Notes under the pieces: generated by a model
The model's database searches: none
Seen by the model: only the letters and a program-made list of their open reading frames with translations
What the model was told of the DNA's origin: nothing
Part shown: positions 45,284 to 57,166 of the stretch, in pieces
How positions within the stretch are numbered: the stretch's first letter is position 1
How the letters are laid out: each line of letters starts with the position of its first letter
Origin: Pseudisothecium myosuroides
Taxonomy: Eukaryota; Streptophyta; Bryopsida; Hypnales; Lembophyllaceae
Length of the DNA: 64,000 nucleotides
Reading direction: 5' to 3'
Assembly (NCBI GenBank): GCA_951799445.1
Contig: OX637296.1
Span: forward strand, 23,250,001-23,314,000
Position numbers and translations under genes: made by a program

Positions 45284-47015
45284 TATCTAGGAGTACGTAT
45301 ATATACAACACGGAAAATGATATTCAAGAGCCAAGACTAGGCTAAACACATACTAAATATTGATGCTCATTTTAATAAAACTTATAGTTACTAAAGTACA
45401 CTACATTCCACATTTGGAGCGACAAAATTTTGCTTTAATTAGAAATTATAATTTGCCTGAACCTCTGTAATTTTTATTGTTTAGCTAACTTTTGAAGTGG
45501 TTAATTTTCATTGTCAAATGTCTAAATTTGAATTTTTGTACCTACTCAAAGTACTTTGGGATGTGCTTCTAATTATAGAAATTTCAAATTCTAATTATAT
45601 ACTAGTCAAAAGTTAGAAATAGATTTGCAAAGCCAATATTCTAATTGGACTAAGAATGTTCTTAGTGCTTGTGACGCCACTTTGCCAAAGTCAGAGTATC
45701 TATAATATATTTGAAATATTATTGTATTATTAAAATTATTGTTGCAAGAGAGGTAACAACCGCTTTAAGTTTTTTTTCAAGTTTTTGACTTTGAAAATTC
45801 ACATAAATTATAAAAGCCTTCAAAAAGCATGATTTTTATTTTGGAAATATAATTTTCAATTGCCAAAAAATATATAAATCAAATAACCCTGAAATTCCTA
45901 AGAAGACTTTTTGTGTCCTTTAGATGATTATAGGAAGGCTTCTAGGATGGAAGAAAATATTTTCTTTTACAAAAAATTAGAGAAATTACTTAAATCTTTT
46001 TTCAATGAATTGTAGAGGACATTTTTAGTGATATCTTTTAACTTTCTTGCATAAGAAAATGGCAAATCCGCAAATAAAAGTATATTGTATTTTGACAACT
46101 CTTGATCTAAAGTTTTGTCAAAAATATGATGTTTTTTGATTTTGAATGCAACTAGTGAAATGAAAAATATCAAGTTTCATTAATATACCAAATGGAAAAT
46201 TTGAAAAATTCCTAAGCTTTAATATTTTATTGCAATTTGAACTTTGGCCCAATAACTATGGAGTATTGATTTCCTAATTTTATTTTCATTATCCAATGTC
46301 TAAATTTGAGATTTCTTGCACCTATTTAAATTATTTTTTAACACACTTCTAATGATAAAAATTTCAAGTTCGAATTACAAAGAAAAGAAAAGTTAGAGTT
46401 ATGTTTGGCACGCCTATTTGCCCATAGAGCATCAACAATGCAACCAACCTCAATGATGGTAATGGGATAGTCAAGGGCCACCTCCCCCAAAACACTCCCC
46501 AATGCAATTGGTATTAGTATTTCTTTATTCCCTTGCCCACTATTTTCCTTCCCAAACCCAACAAGTTGGCAAAATATAAAAGACCGGCACCTTGATTCAC
46601 AATAGGAAGATTTATAATTATTATACCTTTTCAAGTATTGTTATGTGTGCCAAGAAATTGAACCTTCCCATTTTGGCATGAAAAATCGTTTTTTAATGTA
46701 GAACCTTGTCCCTTTCCTTCTTTTTATAACGCAAGAAAGTCCATTTGAGATTTGGATTTGATGACTTTGTGAAATTTGATTCAATTTTTTTTAAAAGTCA
46801 CCAAAACACTTCACACTTGAAGGCCAGACCATTCCCCCTCACCCCCTCACCCTCAGGCCAATTGCACAAATTTCAGCCTTTTGTCCAATCACAAGTGAGG
46901 ATTTTGGACCTCTTACACAACAAATTGGTCCGGCCTCCTACTGAACAAATTGGTGTCAACGGCTCAACGCCCCTCCACTTCAAAATTCCGGTGCTCCTGA
47001 TGCTCTTGCCGCAGT
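45284..47015. other. AT-rich DNA, no gene
   Basis: Nothing recognisable. Small ORFs (45967-46173, 46338-46634, 46745-47029) have no family similarity I can see. Confidence 0.5.
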
Positions 47016-47019
47016 CTCG

Positions 47020-48199
47020 CGTGTATTGATAACCTGACCTTATCTCTGATTGAGGCCCTGTCCAAGTCCGAAATTAGATCAAGCCGCCGAATGCCGAAGT
47101 ATCTTATTAAAGCTATTGGCGGCGGGGAACCTCTCTCGCCGAGGGCCTTGGAATCTTCACTTCGTGTTCGCCTTGAAGCTCCAGTGCTTCGCGGCTACAT
47201 TTCGATTTCCAACGTTGAGTAGGTAAGTACTCCATTCCGCTCTCACAAAGCCTGAAATCCTTTGCAGCATTTCAAACAACTTTTCTTGTGTGGCATTATG
47301 CATTACGCTCATTGCCTGAGCTGGTTGAATGGGAAAATTTGAGCGAGTGGCTTTCGTTTTCTTACCTCCTGTATTTTGATGTGCGCGCTTAGGCTTGTAT
47401 CTCGTATTGATCCATCATTTTACTCAACCCAATTGAACGTTTGTGTACTATTACTGTTGTGCTCATACGCATCTGTGATTAGATATGTTACATGTATGGA
47501 GTAGTTGATTAATTGTGGTGAAGCTCATTAGTTGCTCATTTTTGTTTTAGGGTTGGCACGCTCACTCTCTCGCTGCCAAATTCACGCCAGAACGTTTCAT
47601 TTTATGGGGTATTCATGTTACTTGAGGTTGTGAAGCTTGATTCCTGGACAGCGCTGGGTGTTTATAAATCAGCTAACTGACTGAGGTGCTTTGGCTGCAT
47701 GGCGTTTCGGGTAATTCATGCTAGTGTTGTGTGTGTTTTGTTAGCCTTGCTGTGCCCTCGTAGCGGTTCGATTCCGTATGTGAATGGTATTTTGTGGAGG
47801 GAAAGGGGCCAGTTAGCTTTGCTTTTCCTTATACAGCCAACTCTCCCTTTCGACATTGCGGAGTCCCTGTGCATCGTAATAGTGTCGCAGGTTGTTTACA
47901 CATCTGATTGGAAAGTGTGAACATGTGAAGTTCTAAACATATGTGCAAGGAGCACATCGTTTCCCGAGGCGTACGTTGTCATTAGAGGGTCAGGGTTTTA
48001 TATACTAGAGTAATAACTTCTGCGTGTTTGTGTGTTTGTGTTGGCAGGAAGTGTCAGACCGGCGTGGATTAAGAAGATCGGGTCGATCGTGCCAGGTCGA
48101 CTCGCGTGAAGGACTGGAGCTTCGCATTTTGTGGAACTTCCGAACGTCCTCCTTAGCTTCCTGTGAACTTCTCGCTCTACTTTCGAACCTTCAAGCGAG
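47020..48199 (+). promoter_or_regulatory. Promoter and 5' UTR intron of kelch gene B
   Basis: Homologous to 670-1871. Donor GTAAGT at 47223 and acceptor TTGTGTTGGCAG ending 48047 give an 825-bp 5' UTR intron. The 5' UTR then runs to the ATG at 48200. Confidence 0.55.
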
Positions 48200-49393
48200 A
48201 TGGGGAAGAGACGTGGTGAAGACTGTGAGGATGCGTCCCCTGGACGTCCTCGGAAAGGTGCAAGAGCCACAAATAAGGACACTCCGGATTCAGAGTTGCA
48301 GAGATTGGAGCCGAAGCCTTATTTTGTGACCATTGCTTTCGGTGCTCTCCTAGAAATGGATTTCAAGCATCTGAATGGCATTCTTTCGTACGAGGTTTCC
48401 ACTAAGACATCCAGTTGGAGGCGCCAACCCTTTACTATCGAAAACTTTTATCAATACGGACATGGAAGCAGATGCCTCCGTCATTCAGCATTTCACGTCG
48501 AAGGGCTGATCTACAGCCACCACCCTGACAACTTGGATGAACAGGCTGTGTTCAGTATCCATACCAAAAAGTGGCACTTGGTACCTCCACCTCCGGAAAT
48601 CAGCAAATCCCATTTGGCCCTTGGTATGACGGTTGACACGTCAGAAAAGCCCTACTCCTTCCAACTCTTCCAGGGCAGCCTTGACAAGAAGACTCAAGTG
48701 TATGATTCGAAGAGCGGATCTTGGAGCACCAGGTCATCCTCGTTGGGTTCACTGGCTCAGGACTTGTTAAAGAGCTCTCCCATTTTTGCAAGTTGTATGT
48801 CGAGCAATGGTTACCTTTACCTCTCACAAGGGCCTAAAATGACCTTGGTGTATTCTATTGAGAGAGACAGTTGGTCTATACTGGGAGGGCCACCCACGGT
48901 TGAGGATGAGGATGAGGACGAGGAGGGCTACCCAGGTGAACACACCTTGGGGGCATTTGAAGGCCGAATTTTCACCACCAGGGAGGTGTTAAATGGCGAG
49001 GACAGTTACGTTGTTATTTGGGAGCTAGTCGACCAATCAAAGAGTGAGTGGGTGGAGTATGCACGCATTACGGGTGAACCGTATGATTGGCTTTCAGATT
49101 TCGTTTTTTGCGGTCATGGTAGCGATGAGAACTTGGGAGTCGTCACATGCTACTGCGATCAGTACTTGTTTCTGTATAACTGGTCATATTTTAGCGGCCA
49201 AGCAGACGGATATGTGCTCTTTGATTTAGCAACGAAGGAGTGTATAAAGGTAGACTTGCCGCCGTGTACAATAAAAACTGAAGCGGAGGTAGGGGAAGAG
49301 GGATATGTAGATCCACGTGGAGACGGAGAAACTGAAGAAGAAGAGGAAGAGGAAGAGGAAGGCGAAGATGACGAGGAAGAAGGTGAAGAGTGA
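48200..49393 (+). CDS. Kelch/beta-propeller-like protein, copy B
   Basis: Predicted 397 residues in one exon, collinear with copy A over nearly the whole length. It has the same basic N-terminus (GRPRKGAR) and propeller blades (FSIHTKKWHLVPPPP, QVYDSKSGSWSTRSS, LVYSIERDSWSILGG, ADGYVLFDLATKECIKVDLP). The tail is a long Glu/Asp run ending DDEEEGEE. A small insertion (HGSRC near residue 92) distinguishes it from A. Its intact intron acceptor and undisturbed tail and 3' flank make it the likelier functional copy. No F-box is visible. Confidence 0.8.
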   Translation: MGKRRGEDCEDASPGRPRKGARATNKDTPDSELQRLEPKPYFVTIAFGALLEMDFKHLNGILSYEVSTKTSSWRRQPFTIENFYQYGHGSRCLRHSAFHVEGLIYSHHPDNLDEQAVFSIHTKKWHLVPPPPEISKSHLALGMTVDTSEKPYSFQLFQGSLDKKTQVYDSKSGSWSTRSSSLGSLAQDLLKSSPIFASCMSSNGYLYLSQGPKMTLVYSIERDSWSILGGPPTVEDEDEDEEGYPGEHTLGAFEGRIFTTREVLNGEDSYVVIWELVDQSKSEWVEYARITGEPYDWLSDFVFCGHGSDENLGVVTCYCDQYLFLYNWSYFSGQADGYVLFDLATKECIKVDLPPCTIKTEAEVGEEGYVDPRGDGETEEEEEEEEEGEDDEEEGEE

Positions 49394-50130
49394 TTGCCGT
49401 GAAGACTGGGAACTTGCTCTGGCTTCCTCCTTGTCAGAGTTCTCGATCTCTCCAACTAAGGAGGGAAGCCCTCCGTGTTTTAGGACGTCCGATCATTCGA
49501 TACAGTTCCAAAATGAATGCTCAATTCTCTCGAACTTCGATCGGGTCATTGACGTTTTGTGCCACTGTAAGCACCTTTTATGTATGCAAGGATGATGTTT
49601 TGGGAGTTGTGTAGACCTATGTAGATATATATGTGCTTTGGATAGAGGAACCGAATCTGTTGAGATCCCATTTTTATCACTCTGAATGGATTTCTGATGC
49701 AATTTTTGAAGTGGGAGTTTGTAGATCTCTATGACGGTATGTAATTCATTTCCATTCAAAGATCAGAAGGCAGACTTTTTAGCCAAGTATTTGGTAAAAT
49801 GTTGAAGTTCTGATTTTCCGGTGTTCTGATGATTTTCTAATGTTCTAAACGAGTACCATTGTTTACAAATGTGGCTGAATTTAGCAGGAAATATACCAGA
49901 ACCTTTTTTAATAGCTCCATTACGTGAAATACGACAATGCTAAATTTGAGTTCCTAGCACGATTAGCTCTGCTTTTAGAAACGGGAGGTAGGCTAATTAT
50001 GCAAATTTGGGATCGCACATTGCGAGGCAGCACCTGCTGGTCACAAACTGTGATGCAGAAGTTTGTTTCAAGGCCAGACGATCACATATTACAACACTTG
50101 AATTGGAAACCCGTCATGTACTAAGTGTCA
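49394..50130. repeat. Kelch B 3' flank (duplicated segment)
   Basis: Contains CTGTAAGCACC at about 49565, the uninterrupted form of the copia target. The remainder is homologous to 38603-39075 and, from the GAGATCCCATTTT motif on, to 56021-56640. Confidence 0.8.
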
Positions 50131-50752
50131 TAGATTTAAATTTCACTTGTAACGGTGGGGGTGTATGAAGGGTGATCCTAAGATTAAACCCAAAACGAAC
50201 AATTCAAACGATTTGTCAGAAAATCTTCACAAATAAGCTCGACATATTTGCAAACATTAGCTCTCCTCTTTAGTACGGGGTTAAGTCTCTAACACCACAG
50301 TCTTATGTACTGTAGTTTCTTATTTGGAAGAATGTTAGCAGGCAAATTACATGTTAATAATGGAGCAAGTGCATACACGTAAAAGCCAAGCATGACATAA
50401 CATTTGGTAGCAATTAGTGCCCTCCCCCCAATGGAATGATGTGGAATATTTTGCATCCCATTAGTAACTAAAGAAATTGTCAAAAAAATGAAAGGCGTTC
50501 AAGAATTGTATAGTGTACACTAAGATAAGTTCTAATACATTATTTTTTCTTAAAAATCAATGTTGTATTTGTTAAAAATAATAAATTGAGCATGTACCAC
50601 GCATTGATACAAAACTCAATTATATTTTGTGTTCTCAATGGAAATGACAAGCTATCTAATTACATATGGGGTTTTAGGAGGTAAAACAATCCACGTGGGA
50701 TATGTAAATTAAAATGGATAAGAGCTCAAATGTTCATAATTAAGTTAAAAGC
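50131..50752. other. AT-rich DNA, no gene
   Basis: Part of the segment duplicated near 56880-57000 (CACCACARTCTTA...ACTGYAGTTTCTTA and TACACGTAAAA.C.AAGCATGA). Confidence 0.5.
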
Positions 50753-51110
50753 AAGAATTGTGTTTGAAGTAGAATTTTAGATCCCATTTAGGCATAGTAA
50801 AATAACTTTATTCAAAAAACTTTGAACTAAAAAAAGTTGGTAAATCAAGTTAAATTTCATATCCAAAAATTTGTTTGAGATTTTGCCTCTAGTCAACAAA
50901 TTTTAGAGACGGGTTGGAAGAGACATTTTTTTTGATAATTTCAAGTATCATCTCTTAATTTTGTCCATAAATTTTGATTGGAGGCAAAATCTCAAACGGA
51001 TTTTGGAAATGAAATTTAACTTGATTTACCATCATTTTTTAGTTCAAAGTTTTTATAAAAAGTTATTCTACTATACCTAAATGAAGCCTGCAACTCTACT
51101 CCAAAAATAA
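50753..51110. repeat. Fold-back repeat, copy 2
   Basis: Self-inverted arms (AGTAGAATTTTAGATCCCATT... and ...AATGAAGCCTGCAACTCTACT) with an inner pair around CAAAATCTCAAACGG. Family as at 41581 and 53508. Confidence 0.7.
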
Positions 51111-51420
51111 ATCTTTGTTTTGACAATGAGTGGTCAAGCCCCCATCTTCAAATTATCTCATATCCTTTGAGGATTCACAATGGACAATGGATTTCAATAT
51201 GAAAATAACATCTCCACCTGCCATACCTAAAAATGTCAATGAAGCTATCCCTTCATTTTACCATCAAAATTTGTTTTTGATGGTAGATAGTTGAATTTGC
51301 ATTGGTATAATACTCAATGGATTTTGTGGATTTTTGGCAAACCATCTTTTTCTTTACAATTATTTGTTGATTTATATGTTTGGTTCTAGAATTAGCAAAA
51401 AAAGATGGAGCACACCATAA

Positions 51421-51560
51421 ATGTACTACTATTATCTTGGTACTGAAGCTTACATTAATGATGTGTGGATGAATTTCGTTGATAAAGATTCCAGAGAAGA
51501 AAAGGCAGCCTCTTTGTACTCTCTGAAGGCTACTAAATGTTATGGAGATGGAAACCTTGA
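51421..51560 (+). pseudogene. Short conserved coding-like fragment, paired with 53090-53227
   Basis: Frame reads YLGTEAYINDVWMNFVDKDSR and SLKATKCY. The minus strand at 53227-53090 reads YPSTEAHINDVWMKFVNED and SLKAIECY. The family is not recognised. Two inverted copies 1.6 kb apart with similar residues could be ends of one rearranged repeat. Confidence 0.35.
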
Positions 51561-51639
51561 AAGCCTCCAAAAAGAAAGGGGGAGGCCAGGCAAAACCACA
51601 AGGGGAAAAAGAATTCGGGACCAAGGAAAAAGCATGCCT

Positions 51640-52372
51640 TAATTAACAGAGAGCAGTATGTTAATTATGATAGATGTTGTTACCTACATTAATTGATTTG
51701 ATTTCAAATTGCTTCGAGTATTTATACCTGATGAATATCTTTATTGGCAATGCTTACAAAGATCCCCCTCATTCAATAGTATTGATAACTATGCTTTTTG
51801 TAAAAATATTCACAAAGAGTACCGCAATGCAGTACACTGATACTTCTCAAATTAATTAATGCTAGTAATTCAAAATATCATTTTTAGTGTAGAGCTAACA
51901 ACAATAACAAGGCTACATTTGAAGGGAAGTAGGGAAGAGAACAATGGGCAAAGGAAAAAATGGAAGGGGAGAAAACTGCCAAAGCTGAACCCAATCCCCC
52001 CAAGAGGGAATGCAACAAGGGTTGTTATAACTTCTCCCATTTTTCAATCTTTAGAGAATGAAGATGTGGCCCACTCTCTCTTTAAATTGCAAACAGCTCA
52101 ATCTCTAAAGATTGAGAATTTTTTTTTTCTTCTCTTAGGGTTAAGAATGGGCATGAAGAAGATTCCCTATTCTCCATTCTCTCTATTCTTTTCATTTCCC
52201 TCCATTTTCAAAAAAAGGGTCATAGAGAAAGGTTCCTATTGGCTCTCCTTTCACTCCATACCTTCACTTTCTTTATAGAAGTTTCATTCTCAGAGAAGGT
52301 GTGACCCTTAATGCATTAAGTTACCGCGTCCGTGAGCAAAAGTGACTAAGGTTCAAAAACAGGTTATTCTAG
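51640..52372. repeat. Duplicated segment, counterpart of 57000-58802 and 60760-60850
   Basis: TTTTTGTAAAAATATTCAC near 51800 is the empty-site form of the CACTA insertion. The similarity continues through CAAAATATCATTTTTAGTGT and AAGGTGTGACCCTTAATGCA. Confidence 0.75.
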
Positions 52373-53089
52373 GCCAAAGAGGATTGACCTCCTCATTGTA
52401 GTCTAGATGAAATGATCTCCTTGCTCGTCCCTGGTTTTAATCTATAGGAAAAACTCAAGACCTTTATATTTACCACATATGATAAAATTTGGAAAATTTG
52501 AATTTATATTTGCAATCAAAGGCCTCAAAGCAGCTATGAGTGGTGTAGAAAATAGATTAATCAAGCACAAAATAGAGGGTTCTTTTTATAACATGCACTC
52601 CTAGAAAAAAAGTTAGGGACTTCGGGAGGACGAGCAAAGGGGTCAGCATTAGAGAGAATTCGGGCCCTCTAAAGGGCCGCGAGTTCCTATGCGTTCTCCA
52701 CAAGTTTTGAATAGTTCTTGACTGCTGAAACTGCGCCACCGCAGCAGAGTGACATGGCCGGCCCTCGGCCACATCAGATTTTTTTTTTAAAATAAAAAAT
52801 AAAAAATTCTTAAAATGAAATTTGGTAAAAAAAAAAAAAATTTCGGACAGCTCATACCATTGTTCATAGCATGGGGACAGATTGGGGAACGGGCTTGAAA
52901 CGGCTGTTTCTTGGCCCCAAATCCCTTTTAATGTTCACCTCGAACCTCATTGCCCTTCCCTTGGATGGATAGAGGGATGGGGCAATGAGGTTCCCTGTCC
53001 CGCCGTTCTCGGTTGTGCTTGTTGTCTCCCTAAAGTTGTTTGTTGTGTGGTTTGATGCAATAGTGCAAGAATTTTACTTTTTTTGATGT
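52373..53089. other. AT-rich non-coding DNA
   Basis: GGGCCCTCTAAAGGGCCGCG near 52670 resembles the TIR of the element at 41137. No gene is supported. Confidence 0.45.
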
Positions 53090-53507
53090 TTGTTTTTGCT
53101 TGCCTATGTGCTCATAACATTCAATAGCCTTTAGAGAGGTTGAATTTTCTTCTCCAAAGTCCTCATTCACAAATTTCATCCACACATCATTAATGTGAGC
53201 TTCAGTGCTAGGATAGTGACAATACACTTATAATGCACTTCATTTTTTTTCTAATTCTAGGACCACACATGCAAATCAACAAATAACTTTAAAGGTGAAA
53301 TATGGTTTGCCAAAACTCCAAAGAATACATTGAGTTATATACCAATGCAATCTATCCAATTGCCATCAACATCTTAATTTGAGTTTTCATGTTTGGAAAG
53401 AAGCTATTTATATACTTATGGATTGGTAGGAAGTAGAACAACCGATGTGGGATAAGTAATTTAGAATTTTTAGTTTCTCAACCACTTGTAATTAAATTAA
53501 AAGTAGA

Positions 53508-53886
53508 ATTTTAGATGTGTTTGAAGTAGAATTTTAGACCTCATTTAGGTATAGTAATTAATTTTAAAAAAAAAAATTGAACTATGAGAAGTTGGTAAAT
53601 TAAGTAAAGTTTCATCTCCAAAAATCTGTTTGAGATTTAAAGCCTCCAATCAAAAGTTATAGACAAAATTCAAAGAGGATGTTTGAAAATGTCAAAGAAA
53701 ATGTCAATTCCAACCCCTCTTTGAAATTTGTCTATAACTTTTGATTGGAAACTTAATATCCCAAAAGGATTTTTGGAGATGAAACTTTACTTAATGTAAC
53801 AACTATTCTCAATTCAAAGGTTTTTGAAAAAAATTATTCTACTATGCCTAAACAAGGTCTAAAATTCTACTTTAAACACAATTCCT
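53508..53886. repeat. Fold-back repeat, copy 3
   Basis: Inverted arms (AGAATTTTAGACCTCATTT / CTAAACAAGGTCTAAAATTCT) and an inner inverted pair (AATCAAAAGTTATAGACAAA / TTGTCTATAACTTTTGATT). Confidence 0.75.
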
Positions 53887-54182
53887 GCTTTTGACTTGAA
53901 CTCCTACTAATTCTAATTTAGATATCCCACATGGTTTGTTTTACCTCCTACCACCCAATATGTATATAAAGAGCTTGTCTCCTCTATACTAAACATAAGG
54001 AATGTATTTTTCGAAGCTTAGTGAGTAAGAAGCTAATTCATTGAATGCAAAGAATTTTTTTGCTCAATGTTTTATAGCTGTTCTTTAAAGCTTTGAAGCT
54101 TAATTATTTATATTGATAAAATTGGAAGTACCAGAGCTTTGGAGTTGCTAATTGAGCATAATATTGACAAGTCACAAGTGAT

Positions 54183-54251
54183 AATGGTGTCGAATATACC
54201 GCACCATTTCATCCGTTGGATGAAATGGTGTGGTATATATTCGACACCATT
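54183..54251. repeat. Near-perfect 69-nt hairpin
   Basis: Arms AATGGTGTCGAATATA..CCATTTCATCC and its inverse, with a 3-nt loop and one 2-nt bulge. Related sequence (GGTGTGGAATATACCACACC) lies near 56444. Could be a small fold-back repeat or a small-RNA precursor. Confidence 0.75.
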
Positions 54252-55038
54252 CTATCAGGGAGGAAGCAGTACAATAGTCAGTAAGACTACTGAATGTTAT
54301 GCTAATGAAACTCTTGCTCTGTTTTTTTCAGGGTCGTTTTCCCGAGGCTGTTGTGTCTAATTCGGGATTGATGCTGTGCTAGATACATCTTTGAAAACAC
54401 AAACCCTCTGCTTTCAAACAAGGACTCTGACATTCAAAAAAACAGAGCTAACAAAAATTGGAAGCAGAAAGATTTAAACAACAATTTCTTGATGTGTGTT
54501 TTTGCTGGAAATTTAGACATCTTACAGTGATGAGTTTTGTGGTGGTCATACTGGAATTTTTTACTAGTCTTATTGTTCGGGTTTGTTTCTGTAAGGAGCA
54601 GTGTTCATTCTCTCTTCAATTCAATCTTTCTCTTGTGGGTCACAAAATGGATGGAGAAGCTTCAAGTAACTTTGAAGAGCTCCAAAATTGAATGTGTAAT
54701 TGGATTTTCAAGGTTGCAATTCGTTTTGATGGAATATAGTTCACTTTGTAAATTTTGCACAATATTAAAAGATGAATGAATTCATTATCAGCTCTTCTTG
54801 CCCTTTGTATGACTTCAATGTTTGAATTGGTTAACAAATCGAGTTTGTTTGGGTCTGATTAGACTAGAAAGGCAAGGTGTACTCCACGGTATTATGAAAT
54901 GCACCTATTTCTAGGAGGTCAAAATAAAAACACAAGATGAAATCTAGGAATGGATTGAAACGATGTCACTAGATCGTTGAAGGTAAATTCTTATCAACGC
55001 TGGTCACAAGAATTTAAACTCTATAGAATTTGATTCAC
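54252..55038. other. AT-rich DNA, no gene
   Basis: The ORFs at 54458-54691 and 54537-54779 overlap in different frames and have no recognisable similarity. The downstream exons expected for the carboxylesterase were not found here. Confidence 0.45.
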
Positions 55039-55841
55039 CTGTTTTTGCAGCCATGACATGGTAGTGTACGCATCGTTGAAAGCAATAGGAAGCCAACTTT
55101 CAAGGGAAAGCCTGTAACTCGCAGACATTACAACGACGTTGGCTATCTTGCACAGCCTGGTGGCTTGATAACTGGGACTCACGCCACCTGCAAACAACAA
55201 CTTACATTATGTTTATATCATATGCAGTTCCTGATACTGACAATGTACAAATAGTCACTCACTCAAGAAGATTCAAATAATTTGGTACGTTTACAATAGA
55301 GTTTTCAGTGAAATTAGACTGTTTCAGAAATTGCTAGACAACATCCAAAAAAATCTTCCCCATAAATCATGGGCTGGTCTTGCTACATACGATGGGAAGG
55401 CCACCATACGATCATAGGAAGACCTCCCCAGGCATCACGGCAAAGACTCTATTTACGATGTCAAAAAGTTGACAAAACAATCTAATACTGAAAGCAGAAT
55501 AGTGCATGGTGAGAGAAGTACTGTAGAAGTCAAGATTGTCGAAGCCATCTTCACTTATAGTAGGGAATAGAAAGAACACCGGGGGGGTTCAGGAAACAAT
55601 CCACTACCTGCGTTTTCTATGCAAAATCCACCACCGTGAAAGTAAACTGAAATTGGCAGCTAAGGCCTTCGGAGACGGATTCAGGAAGGAAGACTCGACC
55701 CAAATGCCGGTTTCGGAATTAACCATTACATCCTTCGATGCTATGTACATTGGCAACAAAAATTGGACAAGGCAAGACCGAGGGATCGGTGGTCGGCGCA
55801 CGTCTGTCTTTGGAGAAGCGCGGTTCCGTTCTTATTCTTTT
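55039..55841 (-). pseudogene. CXE/GID1-like carboxylesterase, truncated and frameshifted
   Basis: First exon (about 55841-55608) has RRPPIP and IASKDVMVNSETGIW, then after a one-base frame change near 55660, LPISVYFHGGGFCIENA, the oxyanion-hole HGGGF motif of plant alpha/beta-hydrolase carboxylesterases. Donor GCAG/GTAGTG at 55608/55607. Second exon 55187-55039 has VVVMSASYRLSLESWLPIAFNDAYTTMSWLQKQ, matching the family's YRLAPE..LPAAYDDA...W segment, in the correct phase. The exons with the catalytic Ser (GDSAGG), Asp and His are missing. The frameshift plus truncation mark it as a pseudogene. Confidence 0.75.
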
Positions 55842-55854
55842 CGGGAGATCAAAC

Positions 55855-56020
55855 AGAGGTCTGTGCCAACGAGCAGATCAGGCAGCAGTCCCAACTAACG
55901 ATGTAAGAACGATTAATCGATGAGTGCAAACCATCAATTTCGACTGGATACATAAGTAATAGGAAATGCACCACATCAAGTAACACTAACAATGGGAAGC
56001 GAAATCAACCAAGTTGTCAT
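55855..56020. repeat. Direct repeat flanking the duplicated block, left
   Basis: About 165 bp containing ACGAGCAGATCAGGCAGCAG and ATGGGAAGCGAAATCAACCA. It matches 60855-61010 in the same orientation. Confidence 0.8.
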
Positions 56021-57166
56021 TTTGAGATCCCATTTTCATCACTTTTAATGCATTTCTGATGCGATTTTTGAAGTGGGAGTTTGTAGATCTCTATGACGGT
56101 ATGTAAACCATTTCCATTCAAAGATCAGAAGCCAGACATGAGACATTTAGCCAAATATTTGGTGAAATGTTGATTTTCTAATGTTCTTATGCCTAAATGG
56201 GATTAGGAGTGCAGTACTATCGTTTACAAATGTGGCTAGATTTAGCAGGAAATCTACCAGAACCTTTTTAGTAGCTCCATTACGTGAGTTCCTAGCACAA
56301 TTACATTAGCTCTGCTTTAGAAACGGCAGCTAGCATAATATTTAGTAGCATGTGTTGATGTTGCCTTGGTTCTACAATGATGATGTGCCTCTACAAACTC
56401 CACTTGTCTAATTCATCAGTAGCTACTGATGAAACACTGTTGGGGTGTGGAATATACCACACCATCACTGTAGAGCTACTGAATGTTATGAGGCAAATTA
56501 TATAAATTTGGAATTGCTCATTGTGAGGCAGCACCAACAGGTCACAAACTGTGATGCAGAAGTCCATTTCAAGGCCCGACGATCACATACTACGACACTT
56601 GAATCGGAAACTAGTGTTGTCATAGATTTTACTCCTAAACGCTTCAGTCCTTTCTGAATTTATGTACATTTTTGCTTATATCTTTGTATAGAAATATCAT
56701 TTACCGGAATTTCATTAATTTGGTCATTAAGTAAGGTTGTCTTCTCTAGATTCAAGTTGGATGAATGAAAAGTTAGTTGGACTAAATGGTGCCTTGAAGC
56801 CCTCTGTTCATTGTTCAAAATATGGATGTCGGAGTGCTTCAAGTTAATCTTACACTCGAAGCCATGGCGGTGTGTGTTAACACCACAATCTTACTTACTG
56901 CAGTTTCTTACTTGGAATACCGAAGGTGGACAAATTATATGTTAGTGCGTACACGTAAAATCTAAGCATGAGACAAAAACCTTGAAGGCCTCCCAAATTA
57001 ACAAAGAATGGTACACTAATCATGATACTATAGATGTTGTTACCTGTACTAATTGATTTGGTTTTAGATTGCTATGACTTTTGCTCATAATGGATATCTT
57101 TATTGGCAATGTTTGCAGTGATCCTCTTCATTCAATAGTGTTGATAACTATGTTCTTGGTAAAAAT
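56021..57166. repeat. Partial third copy of kelch 3' flank and following segment
   Basis: Begins TTTGAGATCCCATTTT, homologous to 49660-50120, then to 50290-51800. No kelch coding sequence is present in this copy. Confidence 0.75.
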
